Positions 35,695 to 49,146 of a stretch of DNA of 64,000 nucleotides are shown here, one piece after another (the stretch's first letter is position 1; every line of letters begins with the position of its first letter). The position numbers were made by a program, and so were the translations under genes. The DNA is taken from positions 234,119 to 298,118 of the forward strand of contig LUCM01002871.1 in NCBI GenBank assembly GCA_008360955.1. The letters run 5' to 3'. The DNA is from Fasciolopsis buskii (Eukaryota > Platyhelminthes > Trematoda > Plagiorchiida > Fasciolidae). The notes under the pieces were generated by a model. The model ran no database searches. It was not told where the DNA came from and was given only the letters and a program-made list of their open reading frames with translations.

Positions 35695-37986
35695 CGTAGT
35701 TTGTCTTGATTTCGAAAGTTGTAGCTCTGCTTTGATCGCATTTGTGCGCACGAACTGACTGCCGCAAACGGGATCAATAAAACTAAGGTGTTTGCTCCGG
35801 CCAGGTTGGAACTGAGTCACCAGTCAGTGAGTATTTGAAATCTCGTGTTGTTTTATGCATTGCCTTGGTACAGGTTTAGTGGGGTATGAAGTTTTCCCTT
35901 TTCCCCAGCCTCAGCACAAATGAGATGGCGGCCTCGATCGATTCGGTTGATTAAGGTGAAATTCCCCACTGGCATTTTGGCAAACTTAAATCGACGCCCT
36001 TCAGTATGGCAAGCTCAGCCAAACGGATTTTATTCGCATCGACTTCAAAAGTCCACGTGTGCATACACGCACCCGAGCAGTTTCGGCCCCTTCCTATCTT
36101 CATTTAACTCTGACCCATTTGTTACCTTTGGGTTAGACATTCACGTGACGGTTTAGTCAGCAGCGCTAGAGTCTACTGGTAGCTTTCCATTCTTGGTGCT
36201 TACTAACGTGTCCGCCCATGTGCACATGACACACCACGTGATGCCGCAAGAGTAAGTGAATTAATTTTAAACTGCTCACAGCTCATACTTTCGTTTTTTT
36301 TTCGTTAATCTCTCTTGTGCTACTCAGCTTGCAGATATTTACACGACATTAAAACAAAATAGACTACTGCGATGTACGAGTGGTGAAATTATGGATCCCG
36401 TTCCACTATCCTTTGTCTGCCTTCTCGTCAATGCACATTTGTATCCCTGCTTAAATCGAATGAGTCATTGTGTAAGTTCACTGGCATGTGACCGCACTGA
36501 AGATGTGCTTGTAGTGACAATAGTTATTTGCCAACCAACACATTCGCAATGTAACTTAGTCTAGGCGACAAGGAAATGCGGTTGGACGACCAAGAGCCCA
36601 CTGGTGACGGCCACAAAGACACTGTGAACATAAAGTCTCTTCTCTCGAACTAATCGCAATGGTGACTGAGATTGTACCATTCTCGACCGCCGAATAAATC
36701 TTGTCCGGTGGCTTTCGTCTTTTGTCCCACGCATGTAAACCGAGTCGGTGCACAGGCGACTGACGATCTAGTATTTGTTTGCCTCAGGTCCATTTCAGAC
36801 CGCTCGCAGACTTGCCTAGGGTCCACATCCCATTACATACTCTACTAACATTGTCCAGTCCTCAACAAACTCTTGGGTTTGCGTGTGTGCGTTTGAGTTG
36901 GTTTGGTTCAGCTCTTTTAGTGACGTTCCTATTGCATGGATTACTTTTAGTGTCTGTGCTCAGGATGGTTTAGTTGAGACCTGGTCGGGTAAAAAAGATC
37001 TGGAGAGTCTCCTCACTTTTTAGCTGCCACCAACATCCATAGTAGCACAAGATCTCTAGGAATTTTGAAACAGTGTCCTAGAATGCTAATTCCGTTAGCA
37101 TTGGTTGGACGGAATACACACATCTCATGAATCATAATAATTTCATACAAAATCTAATGTCTTATTGATCATGTAAGTCAATGGTTACTTGAATGAGATC
37201 ATTTTCTTCTTGCTCTCGACAAACCGTCTCTATACCGGGTCCAATGATACTGCTGAATCGCTGTCAGTCTTGATATATTTATGCAGCTCATAGGTACTTG
37301 TAAGTAGTGTGTGGGACCCCAGCATTCAACCTCAAACCTCAAGTCCTTCGGCCAACCTTAAATTCGGGAAGCGCCGGATGCAAACTATGCTCACATCAGA
37401 GTTTATCACTAAGAGTTTGAACTACCCAGAAGGAATTGTGAATCCTGTGTAGCAACATCAAATGCGAACCAGGCTAGTGGGGACATGAACCCAACCTGTG
37501 AGGGAGACTTGACTTGGTGTGAGGAATTTGATCGGAGCTAATGGGAAGGGTCGCCTTATCAGTCTAGGCTGCTGGGTGCTGCTGACTATTACTGAGGGAG
37601 ATATCTGAAAAAACTTAACTTGTTAATTCTAATTAACCTGAACGGGAGCTGCTAGCCCGGTGATAACACACGCTCGCTGTTAAGAAGTAATGGTCCAAAC
37701 CCTGGTTGCGATGGAGAATGTGCTCCGTTGATGAGCTTTAATAGAAATAAAACTTCCGAGTGTCATTTTTACCGAAGACCTGAGGCTTATACTAATAATA
37801 CTAATAAGTTGGAGTCTGGAAAATGGACGGTCAAGCTTGGTTAAAGTAACAAAATGAATGAAGTTGAGCGTAATCCAACAGCTTAGTGAGAATCGTCACC
37901 AGGACCCTACCGGAGGGATGGGAACGAAACTATAAACTAATTTGTCGTTAGGTACTCACTCTGAGTCAGGTGTAACAATCTTTCGT
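35695..37986. other. No recognised gene; possible old repeat at 37310-37930
   Basis: The 37310-37930 part is somewhat GC-richer and lacks open frames, as expected of a decayed noncoding repeat, but I cannot assign it to a family. The rest is ordinary sequence. Confidence 0.35.
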
Positions 37987-37989
37987 GGT

Positions 37990-38134
37990 TTACTTCCTTT
38001 ATTAGTGAAGTAACAATGTACATCAGTATTCAGGAGTTGGGCTATGACCAGCAGAGGGCTGCCAAGTTGAGAAGTTGATCGGCGGTGCTAGGATTCGAAC
38101 CCGCGAACTTATCCGCTTGATCACCACTGGCGAA
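37990..38134 (-). repeat. tRNA-derived SINE copy, minus strand, internal deletion
   Basis: On the plus strand it reads TTACTTCCTTTATTAGTGAA (tail complement), CAGCAGAGGGCTGCCAAG and GATCGGCGGTGCTAGGATTC. B box complement GGATTCGAACCC follows and then TTATCCGCTTGATCACCACT (A-box end). About 22 bases between the B and A boxes are missing compared with the 49.0 kb copy. Confidence 0.75.
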
Positions 38135-39560
38135 TAAACATATCTGTGAGATAATGTGTCATGTTGGAATAAACTGTTTTTCTCCAAACAGGTTTGAACT
38201 AATCGAAACCCTAGACCGTCCAGTTTACCTTCAAACACACTGGTGAAAACCAGAGCAACTTGAGACGGTCCCGGGTTTACCTAGCAGCGCTAAACTAATC
38301 TCAGTGTGCCTTTCATTTGCGACTCATGTTATTCAACCACCATTTTTAAACCCAATGCATGAGCGAATGATCAATCAGAGGCAACCGGAATCCAAATTGT
38401 CCGATCCACCTCGAGCACAATGTTGAACGAACACAATACGGACTTACTTTTTACATCCGTGAGAGTTTTATTCTCATCCGAATCATCCACTGCGTGTTTA
38501 TTTTTCGAAATTCGCGAAATATTGTTATAAGCAAAATAGAGACAATGGACTGAAATATTCGAATTCTGATGTAATCATTGTATTGTTTAGATCCGAATCA
38601 AGTAAATTTGGATCCCTTCTGGTCGAATATCGTAATTACCGCTGCACGTGGTGAACTATACGCATCACAGGACTACCGGTAGCCACCGGGGAGGTTTGGG
38701 CCTACGCATAGATAGGCCCGACGGGTGCTATTAACACACGTGTACGTGACGACACGGCAGGACAAGAACGTCAGCGGTTTTCGGGTGTAGACGTTGAAAC
38801 TGCCGCGTGATCCCAAACCAGCATGCTACCTATCCAGACCGCGCTAATCACGCTGGGAGTTGTGTACTCTAATACCACCTGGCCTATCAGCTGAAATCCG
38901 CTTTACATTGGTTATGCCGAGACTTTGCATAAGCTTTTAGAAATCACAAATTACACGGGAGTGAAAAAGGCAAGTGTGCCGCTTCTAGGTAGGTCACCCA
39001 CACGGGAATACGAACAACGCAAGTATTATATTGAACCTTTGATTCGGTCCTATATTCTACCTGGCACCTAAGTAGTGTGTAACCTGACTATCCACTGAAA
39101 TCCAAAACGGTATGATTGAAAATTGTAATGTTACCAAGTGAAAATATTTCCCAATCAGCTTTCTTAAACTTTCGATATGATTCCAACTCCAAATTCTGGC
39201 CACAAATCAATAAATTAGAAAAATGACTGGACCAAAAATACAAGGCTTACTGAGTATCAAAAATGAGGTATTTTGCTTAATGAGTAATCAAAAGTGTGTA
39301 TGATTTTCTACTCCAACAGCCAAACCCTTCAGAAGTGAAATCGTGAAAGAAAATAGTAACGGCCGAGCGTCAAATAGAAACCAAATGGAATGAACTTACG
39401 TTTCAAATCGAAGTTATTTACTGTTTCCCCTTTGATAGAAGGGTCACAGTTTAAGCACATGAATGATCACCTGTTGTTGTTAGCTTCAGCAGCAGTGTTA
39501 AATAGCATAATGATCTACTCTTTACTGATTCTCACTTACGATTCTAGGTTTTTCTTTTAT
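38135..39560. other. No recognised gene; GC-rich patch at 38640-39030
   Basis: The patch (for example CACCGGGGAGGTTTGGGCCT) stands out from its AT-rich flanks and has no open frame. I checked it for 5S rRNA and tRNA features and saw none. Its nature is unknown. Confidence 0.35.
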
Positions 39561-39723
39561 TTTTTTACTTCTTTTATTAATGAAATAACAATGTGCATCA
39601 TTTTTCCTTCCCTGCCGCGACCGGCAGAGGGCTACCAAGTGATTTGACCGGCGGTGCGTGGGTTCGAACCCGTGACCTTCTCGTCCAAACGTCACGACCT
39701 TAACCGCTTGGCCACCGCCGGGA
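39561..39723 (-). repeat. tRNA-derived SINE copy, minus strand, best-preserved promoter
   Basis: On the minus strand the A box TGGCCAAGCGG (39714-39704) fits TRGCNNARYGG exactly. The B box GGGTTCGAACC (39671-39661) fits GGTTCGANNCC. The head resembles a Leu/Ser-type tRNA. A family body (GCCGGTCAAATCACTTGGTA) and tail TTCATTAATAAAAGAAGTAA follow. Total length is about 163 bases. This is the reference copy for the family in this window. Confidence 0.85.
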
Positions 39724-42700
39724 TTAGTACCCTCTGGCATACAAATTTCAGATCATGCATGAACTTTTGGATTCAGGGCCGCACCTTGTTATCTGATTTT
39801 GTGTTACATCAAAAACTGGATGTTCAGTGGATAAAATTTTGTTTACACAACTCAAGCACACTGTTTTCAAATGAATTTGTTTCACAATCTTTGGTAGTCG
39901 AATAAAAAATGATTCTCCTACCAAGATGGTTATGGTTTTGACATGTGAACAAGACGGCATGACAAACGTTGTCTTCCACGCTGCTCCGATCGCGTAAACA
40001 ATTTTATAAGTGAACATCCACTTTATGGTGTGAAATGTCGGATAGGATAGTAGGATCGTAGCTGTACGGCTCGGAGACACCACCGTTACCGGTGGTCGAT
40101 TACAAGATTACAGATACAAAATCAACATCGAGTATTGGAATCGTTCCAACCCTACACTAGACAACAAGGAGACCAGGACAACTGGAGATCCGATCAAAGT
40201 TTATCTTCAAGGCATTCGTATGTGCGTGAACTGGACAGAAATATTTTTGGGCCAATTACCGTGGTCACCACGAATCTGATTGGTTGGGCACAGTTGCAAA
40301 CAGTATCCAGACTGTGCCAGGTTGCGTCATATGACTTGGATTTAAAGTCAACACAGTAGTCCCGGTTTGAAATGGGTTTGTTTAGATAGAGACTGGTAAT
40401 ATTTTGAGCATGAACACACGATAGGAATAGCCGTACCCCTGAATTTTGGATTCAATTAAACCTGGTTGCCACTGTTTAATGTTTTCTAAAAATCGTGCAA
40501 ATTCGCTAACGGAAATCGACATGTTTGATCACAGAAAGCATTAATCAAGTACTTAAAATTCACTCAAAGCTTTTTTCTAAATTTAATTCAAATCACCAAT
40601 TCTTGTTTGTACTCGATTAGGTAAACTGTCAGCCTTTAATCAACTATTGTGATTATGAAGTCACAAAAACGATCAAGTGAGAATGCAATCTAGAAAAAAC
40701 AATCAAGTCCATCTAAGCAGATAGTTTCGTAGTTGTGGCAATCATTTTAGTGGATCAATATGAGGTCCAGTAAAATACATCGTGAAATAGAGCACTAGCA
40801 AATTGGAAATCGAATTTCAAGGACAAGTCCATCGGACTTTAGGATCACAAACTTGCTTCTTTGGTTCATTTTTTTGTTAGGGGAATCCGCTATTATTCTG
40901 GCCAGTTTTGGTGGAGTGCAGCATTTGTTTTTGGGTTTTCTAGACGAAAACAGTGTTTGCACACTCCCTGGGTATCATAATCGGTGGTTGATCTTTACCA
41001 ATAGCTTTACTGGTTTTGATTTGAATCACTCGTTGGTACCCTGTGAATGATCCGGTGATTTATCACGGTTTGGCCCGACAGAATACGTGAAAGAATGGGC
41101 AATCAAATACCAAGATTCGGTCAACACTCGGTTTCCCAACAGTGACGAAGCGTTTACTGTTTCTTGGCGATGCGCTGCATGTTCCAGTATCCAGGACTCG
41201 CCAGGAATTTTGCTGATATAAAATCTACTCAACCACTTCACTTCAACTTTTAGACAAATTAGTTCTTCCTACGCTGCTAGTCACATGTCGACTATGATTA
41301 CTAAGCCCGGTATAAAATGAGCATTTTGAGCAATCAGGAACGATTGGAGCAAAATATGACGTAAACATTGACACGTTTGATGATCTTCTAAATGTATAGT
41401 TTCGGCAGACATCACTGAGCACGTGATCCAATAACCACCGGGGAAAATTCTTCTTCATAGCACATTTTCATTTGAATTATAACGTGAACTGAAAGTTATT
41501 CCTTTTTTTTCAAAATAAGTACCCAATCCAACCAATAGTATCAAAAACCGGTCATTTTATTCGTACAATCCTAATTGACATGGAAACCATACAAGATGAA
41601 TAAACCGCGTAAGGAATCGTTACAGTAAACGTCTGTCGCACACTGACCACAACAGAGTATAAGCTATACTCGAAACTTCGTTTTAACACGTGGTAGCATG
41701 CCGATGCCTAAGTTCTTTCAGAACAAAAACATCCTGAATTTTCGTAGAAATTAAAACGTTCTTCTGTGCACGATTGGAAATATTTTGAACTTACTATCAT
41801 ACGATTTTGCCATTGCTAGGTTGAATGGTTTTTTCAAAATCGCAGGAAATTAAGATTGAATTACCAATGTGTTTCGTTCACTTTTTGCAACTATCAACCT
41901 TGTACCAAAGAAATCTGGTTTGACCTGTCATTTCACTGCCCAGAAACTGACTGGTAAAAAGTGAAAGGTCAGATGTAGGCTAATGGGCTAAAAAACGGTA
42001 TATGGGAGGAGAAATCATATTGGATGGAGAACATTCATCATTGGTTTCGGCATGCAACTCTGTCACCTATATTCTTTAACCATCGCTTGGACTAATCTCG
42101 TGGACGTAAATGAGCTTGTAAACAACCAGTCAATTGTTGCTAGTTTCTAAACCTTTCTCCGGGGCCACTGGCGGGCCACTTCCGTCCAACTTTCAATCAC
42201 TACGTGCCTAGGGGAACAAGATACAGCGAGAGATTCTTTTTCCGGGCATGCATAAAACATGGCCCCAGTAACAGCCTGCTCAAATTCGGTGTCTCCTTCA
42301 TAGGTATTACCACAGAATCCATTACTTGAAACTCTACCCCTTGAGAATGTTTCCACTTACTGTTCGCCTATTTTTAACATTCAGCTGATAAACTTGGTGT
42401 GATGTGATCATTTAACCGGAAGGCACTCACATTCAACACCCACTTTCTGCTAACTTTTGTTGGACTGAATTTTATTAGACATGTTTTCCGTTAGCCATAT
42501 TCAATCCTTCAATGAATATATCCCGCTTCGAAAAGTGTGATCCATTTCGTTTCCTAGGAACCATGTAATGCTAAAAAATGCTCACTAATAATAATTCTAC
42601 CCAGTTTTTGTAGCGCCCATCCTAGAGCGCATCGACTCGCGCATTACTATTCGTGCGAATTACACAATTCGATTCAGCCGACGCACTAACGATCAGACAG

Positions 42701-45700
42701 AAAGTAGCAACTGGAGCGTTTTTTATTCCATACGACAAGGTGCTCTCTTTTGCCTGATGTATTTAATCAAAATATTTCTGTTCAATCCATTTCGTTCCAT
42801 TTGGGATCTGGTATGCAAAACTCCAATTTGATCAATTTTTGCACGTCTGTTTTGAGCAAATTGTGATCACTAAAACGCCACAAAATCACCTCACGGATGG
42901 CAGAAGACCGGTTTCAGTCCGGGAAATGAATGCTAACGCGAAATCCCCATCCCCGGCGACGACGTTTCAATTGAAGTTTCTAAACCTGATATCCACTGCA
43001 CGGCATCTTATGATGTAGGTGGACATGGGTTGGACCAAAGCGAATACCGCGAATCGTCTCGCTTGATCGCACCATTTCAACCTCAATCAAATAACTTAAC
43101 CAAGTTTCATGAATATCATTTTATTCGGCCAATAAAAGGAAATGACGAATTAGCCAATGCGTTTGCGAATAGCTGGAAGAAGACAGATGGATTTTTTGGG
43201 GCTCTGCTCGTCAGGATGAATCGTCTAAGTCAGGAGTGATGCTCGATCGGCAAATCAACCCCTCCGTGTCTAGCTCAGTTGTTCGATCATCGCACAATAC
43301 CAGTGAAATTAATTTTGCAACTTCCAACCGAATCGTCTGGTTCCTTTTTAGCGACCAGAATGGAATGAAAATTAGTGACTTTCGCAGTTATGTGATCGGT
43401 TTTTCTAAACTTCTGATTTTACCATCTGTGTGATGGTAATTTCAGGCTATGATTAGTTTGTCTCACCCTTTAATTCCTTATCTCCGTTCCAGTCTATCTA
43501 ACAATCGTCAAGCGATACCACTCGAAAAAGAAATACAAATCCGTTTACCTTTGCCATGCATCTCTACTAATGAGTTCAAACACAAGATGTTCTCGGATCA
43601 TGAGATTCTTGTGTGAGACACTTTCGACGATTGTAAACAAAAGTTCCACAGACTGAACACAATTCTCCGTTGTTGAATTTCTTAGCACCTAACGTGATCC
43701 GAATAAGCTAATGCTATACCTAACGGATTTCGGACGACAATCGACTCGGCTAGACTCATACGGATTGGAAAATCCGGACACACTAAATTCGAAAGCCAAT
43801 GCAAAATAACGAATTCAGGTCGGTTGAATTGCCAACGACAAATTGACTATTTTCACTGGTGATGTAATTCCTAATGTCAGCAGTTGGAGTCAATGTCCAA
43901 AATACCTGGTTCAGATCACCATGCCGAGAGTGCAGATGCTGAAGAATCCATTTGAACTGAGATTGATGCAATGTTTGCGCTTAAATGTCTTTCGTTCGTC
44001 GGAGACTCTTTCACCGTAATGTCCAGCTTTATGAATGCAAGTACGGAATTTCGATTTCCGTTTGTCTTGTGAATACTCTAAGGATTTACGCTCAGCCTCG
44101 TCTTGTGCATTGTAAAATATATCATTTTTGAACTAAATTCGTTTTTTGCCCTAAATATGCACCCTGGTACAAAATTAACTTTTCGGTTCATACAGGTTTT
44201 TGGCAGCTTAACTTATCAAAGCTTTTGAGATGAAAGCGAAACCAACTAATTCAAACTTGGCTCGCGGTTTCAAACTTTGGGAAGATGGGATGCGTGAATT
44301 CACTTGACAATAGGTCCATTCGCTAGCTCGGCGTCATACGAAAAACATCCACTAACATTTGTTCAGGTTACAAAAGATAATTACTCTGCCTTAAGTAACC
44401 AATCAAATTCAAGTGTGATCAACCAACGGAAAAGGAGCACAGACGAAGTATCGCATACCAATCATAGGCATGATTCTATTCTAACGGGGAGAGAGTTGAG
44501 ACATCGTCTTTACAATAACTTTTGATCTTTGCTATGTGTGTGCAAAACGACTGAGGCCTACTATCATCACTATGACGGGTTAGAGATCGACCTAATGAAA
44601 AGCTGCGGACATTCGCTTTCGGTGGACACCAAAACAAGCACCCAGACTTAGGTACCCAGCCAACTTGTCCCTTGATCTTGACTGGCTCTTGGGATGTGCC
44701 AGACTAGTCACAGAGTTTTCGTGGTTCATTCTTTTGAGGATTCACGTTGCTTACGTCGATGACACCCGACAGGTCACCCAGACAGTCGATCGTGTGTACC
44801 TCAGAGCATCTTTGGTACCCACGGGCAGGCTGTTGATAACTATTGCGCCATGTGCAAATAAACTGTCGCATTTATTTCGAGATTACATATTTTGAACAGA
44901 GCCAATAGCTAAATACAACTAACATAGGACGGTCCAAATGGCTGGTGAAATGAATTGCTAACAGTTACTAGATTTAGTGCTTTGGACAAGTTTCGCCTTA
45001 GAATTATAACACAACCCTAAAAGTTTGATAAACGCCAAAGAATTCAATACATAAACGCTTGTGGGACAAATACCATACACCAGATAATGATTTATCACAC
45101 GAGGCTGCTTCAAGGTCCACGAGTGGAAATGCTCAGAAATGCGCTAGCAATGAAATGTCACTTCAGCTAAACACAATCGTTATCGTAAAACAAAGGTACT
45201 CGAAACTTGTTTTCTTCCTCACGTGATTCTACGCATATGTGGATTCCGTGGGAATATCTCTAAGGGGAAATCAGCGCCCAACCGTAATCCGCACTGGTTT
45301 CTCAATCGTATTTGACCTGAACACACTCAGCCACTAGAAAGATGCGTGCGACCGATTCAAGTGTCTCCCATGTGCAAACTAAGATGGTGGTTTTCGGATC
45401 GATCGAAATCAGCTCAAAGTCGTTCTCGATGAAAGAACGACGAAGTACTCTTTTGCGGCTGAATGCGTTTCCACAATAAACTGGTTAAAGTTAGAAACGT
45501 GCGAAGGAAATTTACGTTGGTAGCCGCTACAAGTGAGTAAAATACTTGCTCAAGAGGTTCGACTCCAATCAGAATGTAGACGATCGTAAAAATTAAGTTC
45601 CATGTAGAGCGGACCACAGTTCAACAGTCGAATGCTAGAGTTTGATTCGCCAGCATGAAATCTGTCGACATGGCGTAATGTTTTCTGTTTCTCGGGGTTA

Positions 45701-48700
45701 CCAACTGCTCAGTAACTGTTTGTCACGCTCAATGTTCATTCCGTTGTCAAATTATCTGAGTTCCCCACTAATCTGCATATGGATCGTGTTGCGTTGACAA
45801 AGAACGAACGTGTTTGAAGGGAAACGAAGATGAACATCAAACACCCATGTACGGTTGAGTTGCCAGCTCTAAATAGTCCTCACCTGGCCGATCGATTTTT
45901 CATTATAAAAGAAGCCTATTCTGTGGGCAAGTTATCCCAAGAATTTCTAAACCGCAGCAAACTAAATGCTTCCGATGCGGTCATTCTAAATGCTAGAGCA
46001 AAGAAAAAACAGAAAATTGCTTGTTCTTTTCTGTCTTTCACAATGTAGGCGAGACAGAATCACTTGGAGATTAATTGGCTAGAGTAATGAAGACTCAATT
46101 TTCAATGAACGGTGATCGAGTGGCCTAACATGGGTGTACCTAGTCTCCAGACTGATCGAGGTCCGTTTGAATTTGGCCAAAATGTCGACCGATATTTCGA
46201 ATTATTTGGTGTCATATTTGGCCCGACTTAGTCACCGATTCTGTTACTAGTTTTTTATCACGTGACTTGCTTCTCAGATAGTTGGAAACAAAATTGGTGA
46301 GAAGTCCGTCACATTGAATAAGAACAAAGCGACCATCTTAATACTATAATCAACTACAGCTCAACACATCAGGTATGATTCCTCTCACCTTTTATCCCAT
46401 GAGATTTCCAATCTAAATTGCAGAAAAAAAGTTCACATTTTGTCAAGCAGAACAAATTCACTAGATGAAATTGAAACAGTTGCTGATCTCGCACGGTGCA
46501 CATTGTATATCTGACAAACTCGAATATCGAAGTGATATGCATCTTTTTGGCATGAAAATTGGCGAAAAAAATGGTATTCGAGTATTTCAAGCCTGAATTT
46601 GTCAAACTTTGCAGTGCCAACAATTTTTGATTTCAAGTCAGTCTTTTGTGCTGTGATACGGACAACTGAAAGTCTCTTAGTGGGGAAGTAGTTGGAACCA
46701 TAGTGTCTCAAGTCTGTTCCACTGGATATTTTGCTTGATCTTCTTTCCACGTCAATCAATCAATCATTTTATTTTCCATTCTTATCTTTGATTATTTGTT
46801 TTATTTATTGACAAAATAGCTATGCATATCATCTGCGGGAACGGATTGGTGATCAACAGAGCGCATTCAGTTTGGAAGTTGGCCCGCGATGAGGAGATTC
46901 GAAACACCCCGAATTCCAGATTGGCAAACCACGACCGTGACCACATGGCTGTCGTAGAGAAACGTATACAATGAAGCCAAAACTACTTGTTCCATTTCTG
47001 ATGGTAAAGAATGCAAAGAAAATTCAAATGGGTGTTGCATTTGGTTGGTGAAGTTAATCACTATGGTTGATCTCACGACTAATTACGAGTTGTGTTCGGG
47101 ACTGCTATTAATTTGCTTGGGTGACGGTCCTCTGGTTGCCAGTACAGTCCGTCGATGCGGTGCATCCCATCCAGCGTTCATGTTTGAACCTAGATCTTCT
47201 ATCTAGAACGGTTCGAATTAAAGATACGGCAAATCTTGGACACGGCTAGTTCCACTAGATGATGACATCCGAATGAATTTAATTGGATAATTCTGACCAA
47301 ACAGGACAGGGAGAGAATCTTCCTAGTTGGATCCTTGGGTGAGGTAGTGAACATGCACTATCAGTAGATTGTAATTAGATCAAAACGTAAACTTGGCCCT
47401 TTAGAGTGCAAAGTTCACTCTGATGACTTGATGTTTGTGCTTGAATTGGACAGTAGATATGACTTACAAAGTTTCTATGATTTCAAAATTCCACGTCCTC
47501 CAAACATTTACACTAACTTCTCTGTGAAGAACTTCGGTAATGACTACACAAAAACCAGTAATTTACATTCCACATTTGACTCTGTTATTGCGACATTTGC
47601 AGTTTCGTCTACTGTTTGCCACAATTGCTGAACCTAGTCACTGGCGGTGGCGGTTGTCAACGCCTGGTCAGGTCAATCCGCGAATTGTTCTGAATTCTGA
47701 CCAAAGATCAGACCGTTATCGATAAAGTTCTAACGTCTGAATTTGAGGAAAACCTAGATGATCATTAGCAGCCGGCTATTGATGCTAGCCTGTTTAAGTA
47801 GGAGGAATGTGCTAGTACTTAGTCCAAACAGCTTAATCTCGCTCCAAGGTAATGACGACATTCCGGTAAACAACAACGCAAGGAACAATTACTCGCGATG
47901 AGGAAACCAATTGAATCATGTTCACTGAGATAGCTAACTAATCGAAGGCAATTTGTTGTGTATTTGCTCTAATGTTGTAAATGGCCGTGGATAGATTGGA
48001 TACAAGAGACAAGTTGCACGCACACACACTTTGCATGGGCTATCGTTTGAGTGTTTTTTTTCTTTCACCTTTTGAGTCTTTACGCTACCTGCACTGCGTA
48101 ACTCGTCCACATAAACTTGGCGAAACCTTTATTTCCTCTCATTGACATCATCTAGGGATCTCCTGTCAGCACAAATTTCATTTCTTATTATCGCTGACTG
48201 ACATCAATTTCCTCTTCTGCTTACGGCAACTGTGGTTCCAGTCATTGTCAATGTTTCATCCAATCCATCCCTAGTTGTATTCACTCACAGTCACTCTACA
48301 TTCAACCATTCTTTCTCATCGTACCAAGTATCAGGTGACATATAGATAGAGAGGAAATTATTGACATACAATTGGCAAAGTCCACGATTGATTTTGTTTC
48401 CGTTCATCCCATTAGTAAAGCTACAAATTACTAAATGTTTGTTCCTTCACGGCTAACGGTTTATCGAAATCCAACAAACACAAAGTAGATGACTTTTTCT
48501 TTGGTATTCGACAACCCATCCAATCAATTCAAGCATTTGAAATCTTGTCTGTTACGATACCTGAGGGAAGATGACTCAAAAGTAGTCAATTAAGCTCAAT
48601 AACTTACATTTCATTGTTTCTGTATGGGTCAATTAAATATGGGATACCATACAATGGATAATGGCTGTGGATGTCACGGACCTGGCAGAATAACAAATTG

Positions 48701-48969
48701 ATCAGATAAATCTGGAAACGCGTAAATTCTCGCAATTCTCCCATTTGGTTAAAAGACAAAAGATCATTATGGCATAAATGATGCACAATGATTCAACGAA
48801 TTTAACGAGATATACATTTCAACGAAACCATTAAAATTTCCCTGTAAATGTCAGTCCAGACCGTGCAGATGCAACAGGGCAAAATGGACTCGTGACAGAA
48901 GCTTTAACATTAGAATCAAGCTTGTTTGAACGGTGCAAATGTCATCCCCTGATTTGTTTATCTTATATC
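39724..48969. other. No recognised gene or repeat
   Basis: More than 9 kb of AT-rich sequence with only short frames. Examples are 39748-40083 (minus, 111 codons), 45830-46048 and 46433-46759. A YVDD in the 44665-44895 frame lacks any other reverse transcriptase motif. I see no structured repeat. Confidence 0.4.
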
Positions 48970-49146
48970 TTTTACTTCCTCTATTAATGAAGCAACAACG
49001 CTTATCAACTTTCAGGAAGGGGTCGAAGCCACCAGAGGGCTGCCAAGTGGGGGAGTTGGCCGGCGGTGCGAGGATTCGAACCCGCGATTCGAACCCGCGA
49101 CCTTCAGGTCCAAACGCCACGATCTTATCCGTTTGGCCACCGTCAA
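48970..49146 (-). repeat. tRNA-derived SINE copy, minus strand, with duplicated B box
   Basis: The A box complement CCGTTTGGCCA at 49129-49139 is nearly perfect. The 13-base unit GATTCGAACCCGC occurs twice in direct tandem (49073-49085 and 49086-49098), giving two B boxes. The body (AGAGGGCTGCCAAGTGGGG) and the tail complement TTTACTTCCTCTATTAATGA are present. Confidence 0.85.

Noticed and set aside
35461..35820. 119-codon minus-strand open frame
   Set aside because: It runs through a CA microsatellite (the VCVCV stretch) and has no recognisable motif.
39661..39714. Possible genuine tRNA gene on the minus strand
   Set aside because: A and B boxes are good, but there is no cloverleaf acceptor pairing, and the same body and tail recur in many copies, which identifies a SINE.
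39654..39905. Plus-strand frames across SINE copies (also at 49066 and 54100) beginning RGFEPVT or similar
   Set aside because: These are translations of the tRNA-like B-box region of the SINE, not proteins.
44665..44895. YVDD motif in a plus-strand frame
   Set aside because: No other reverse transcriptase block is present on either side and the frame has no repeat relatives that I can see.
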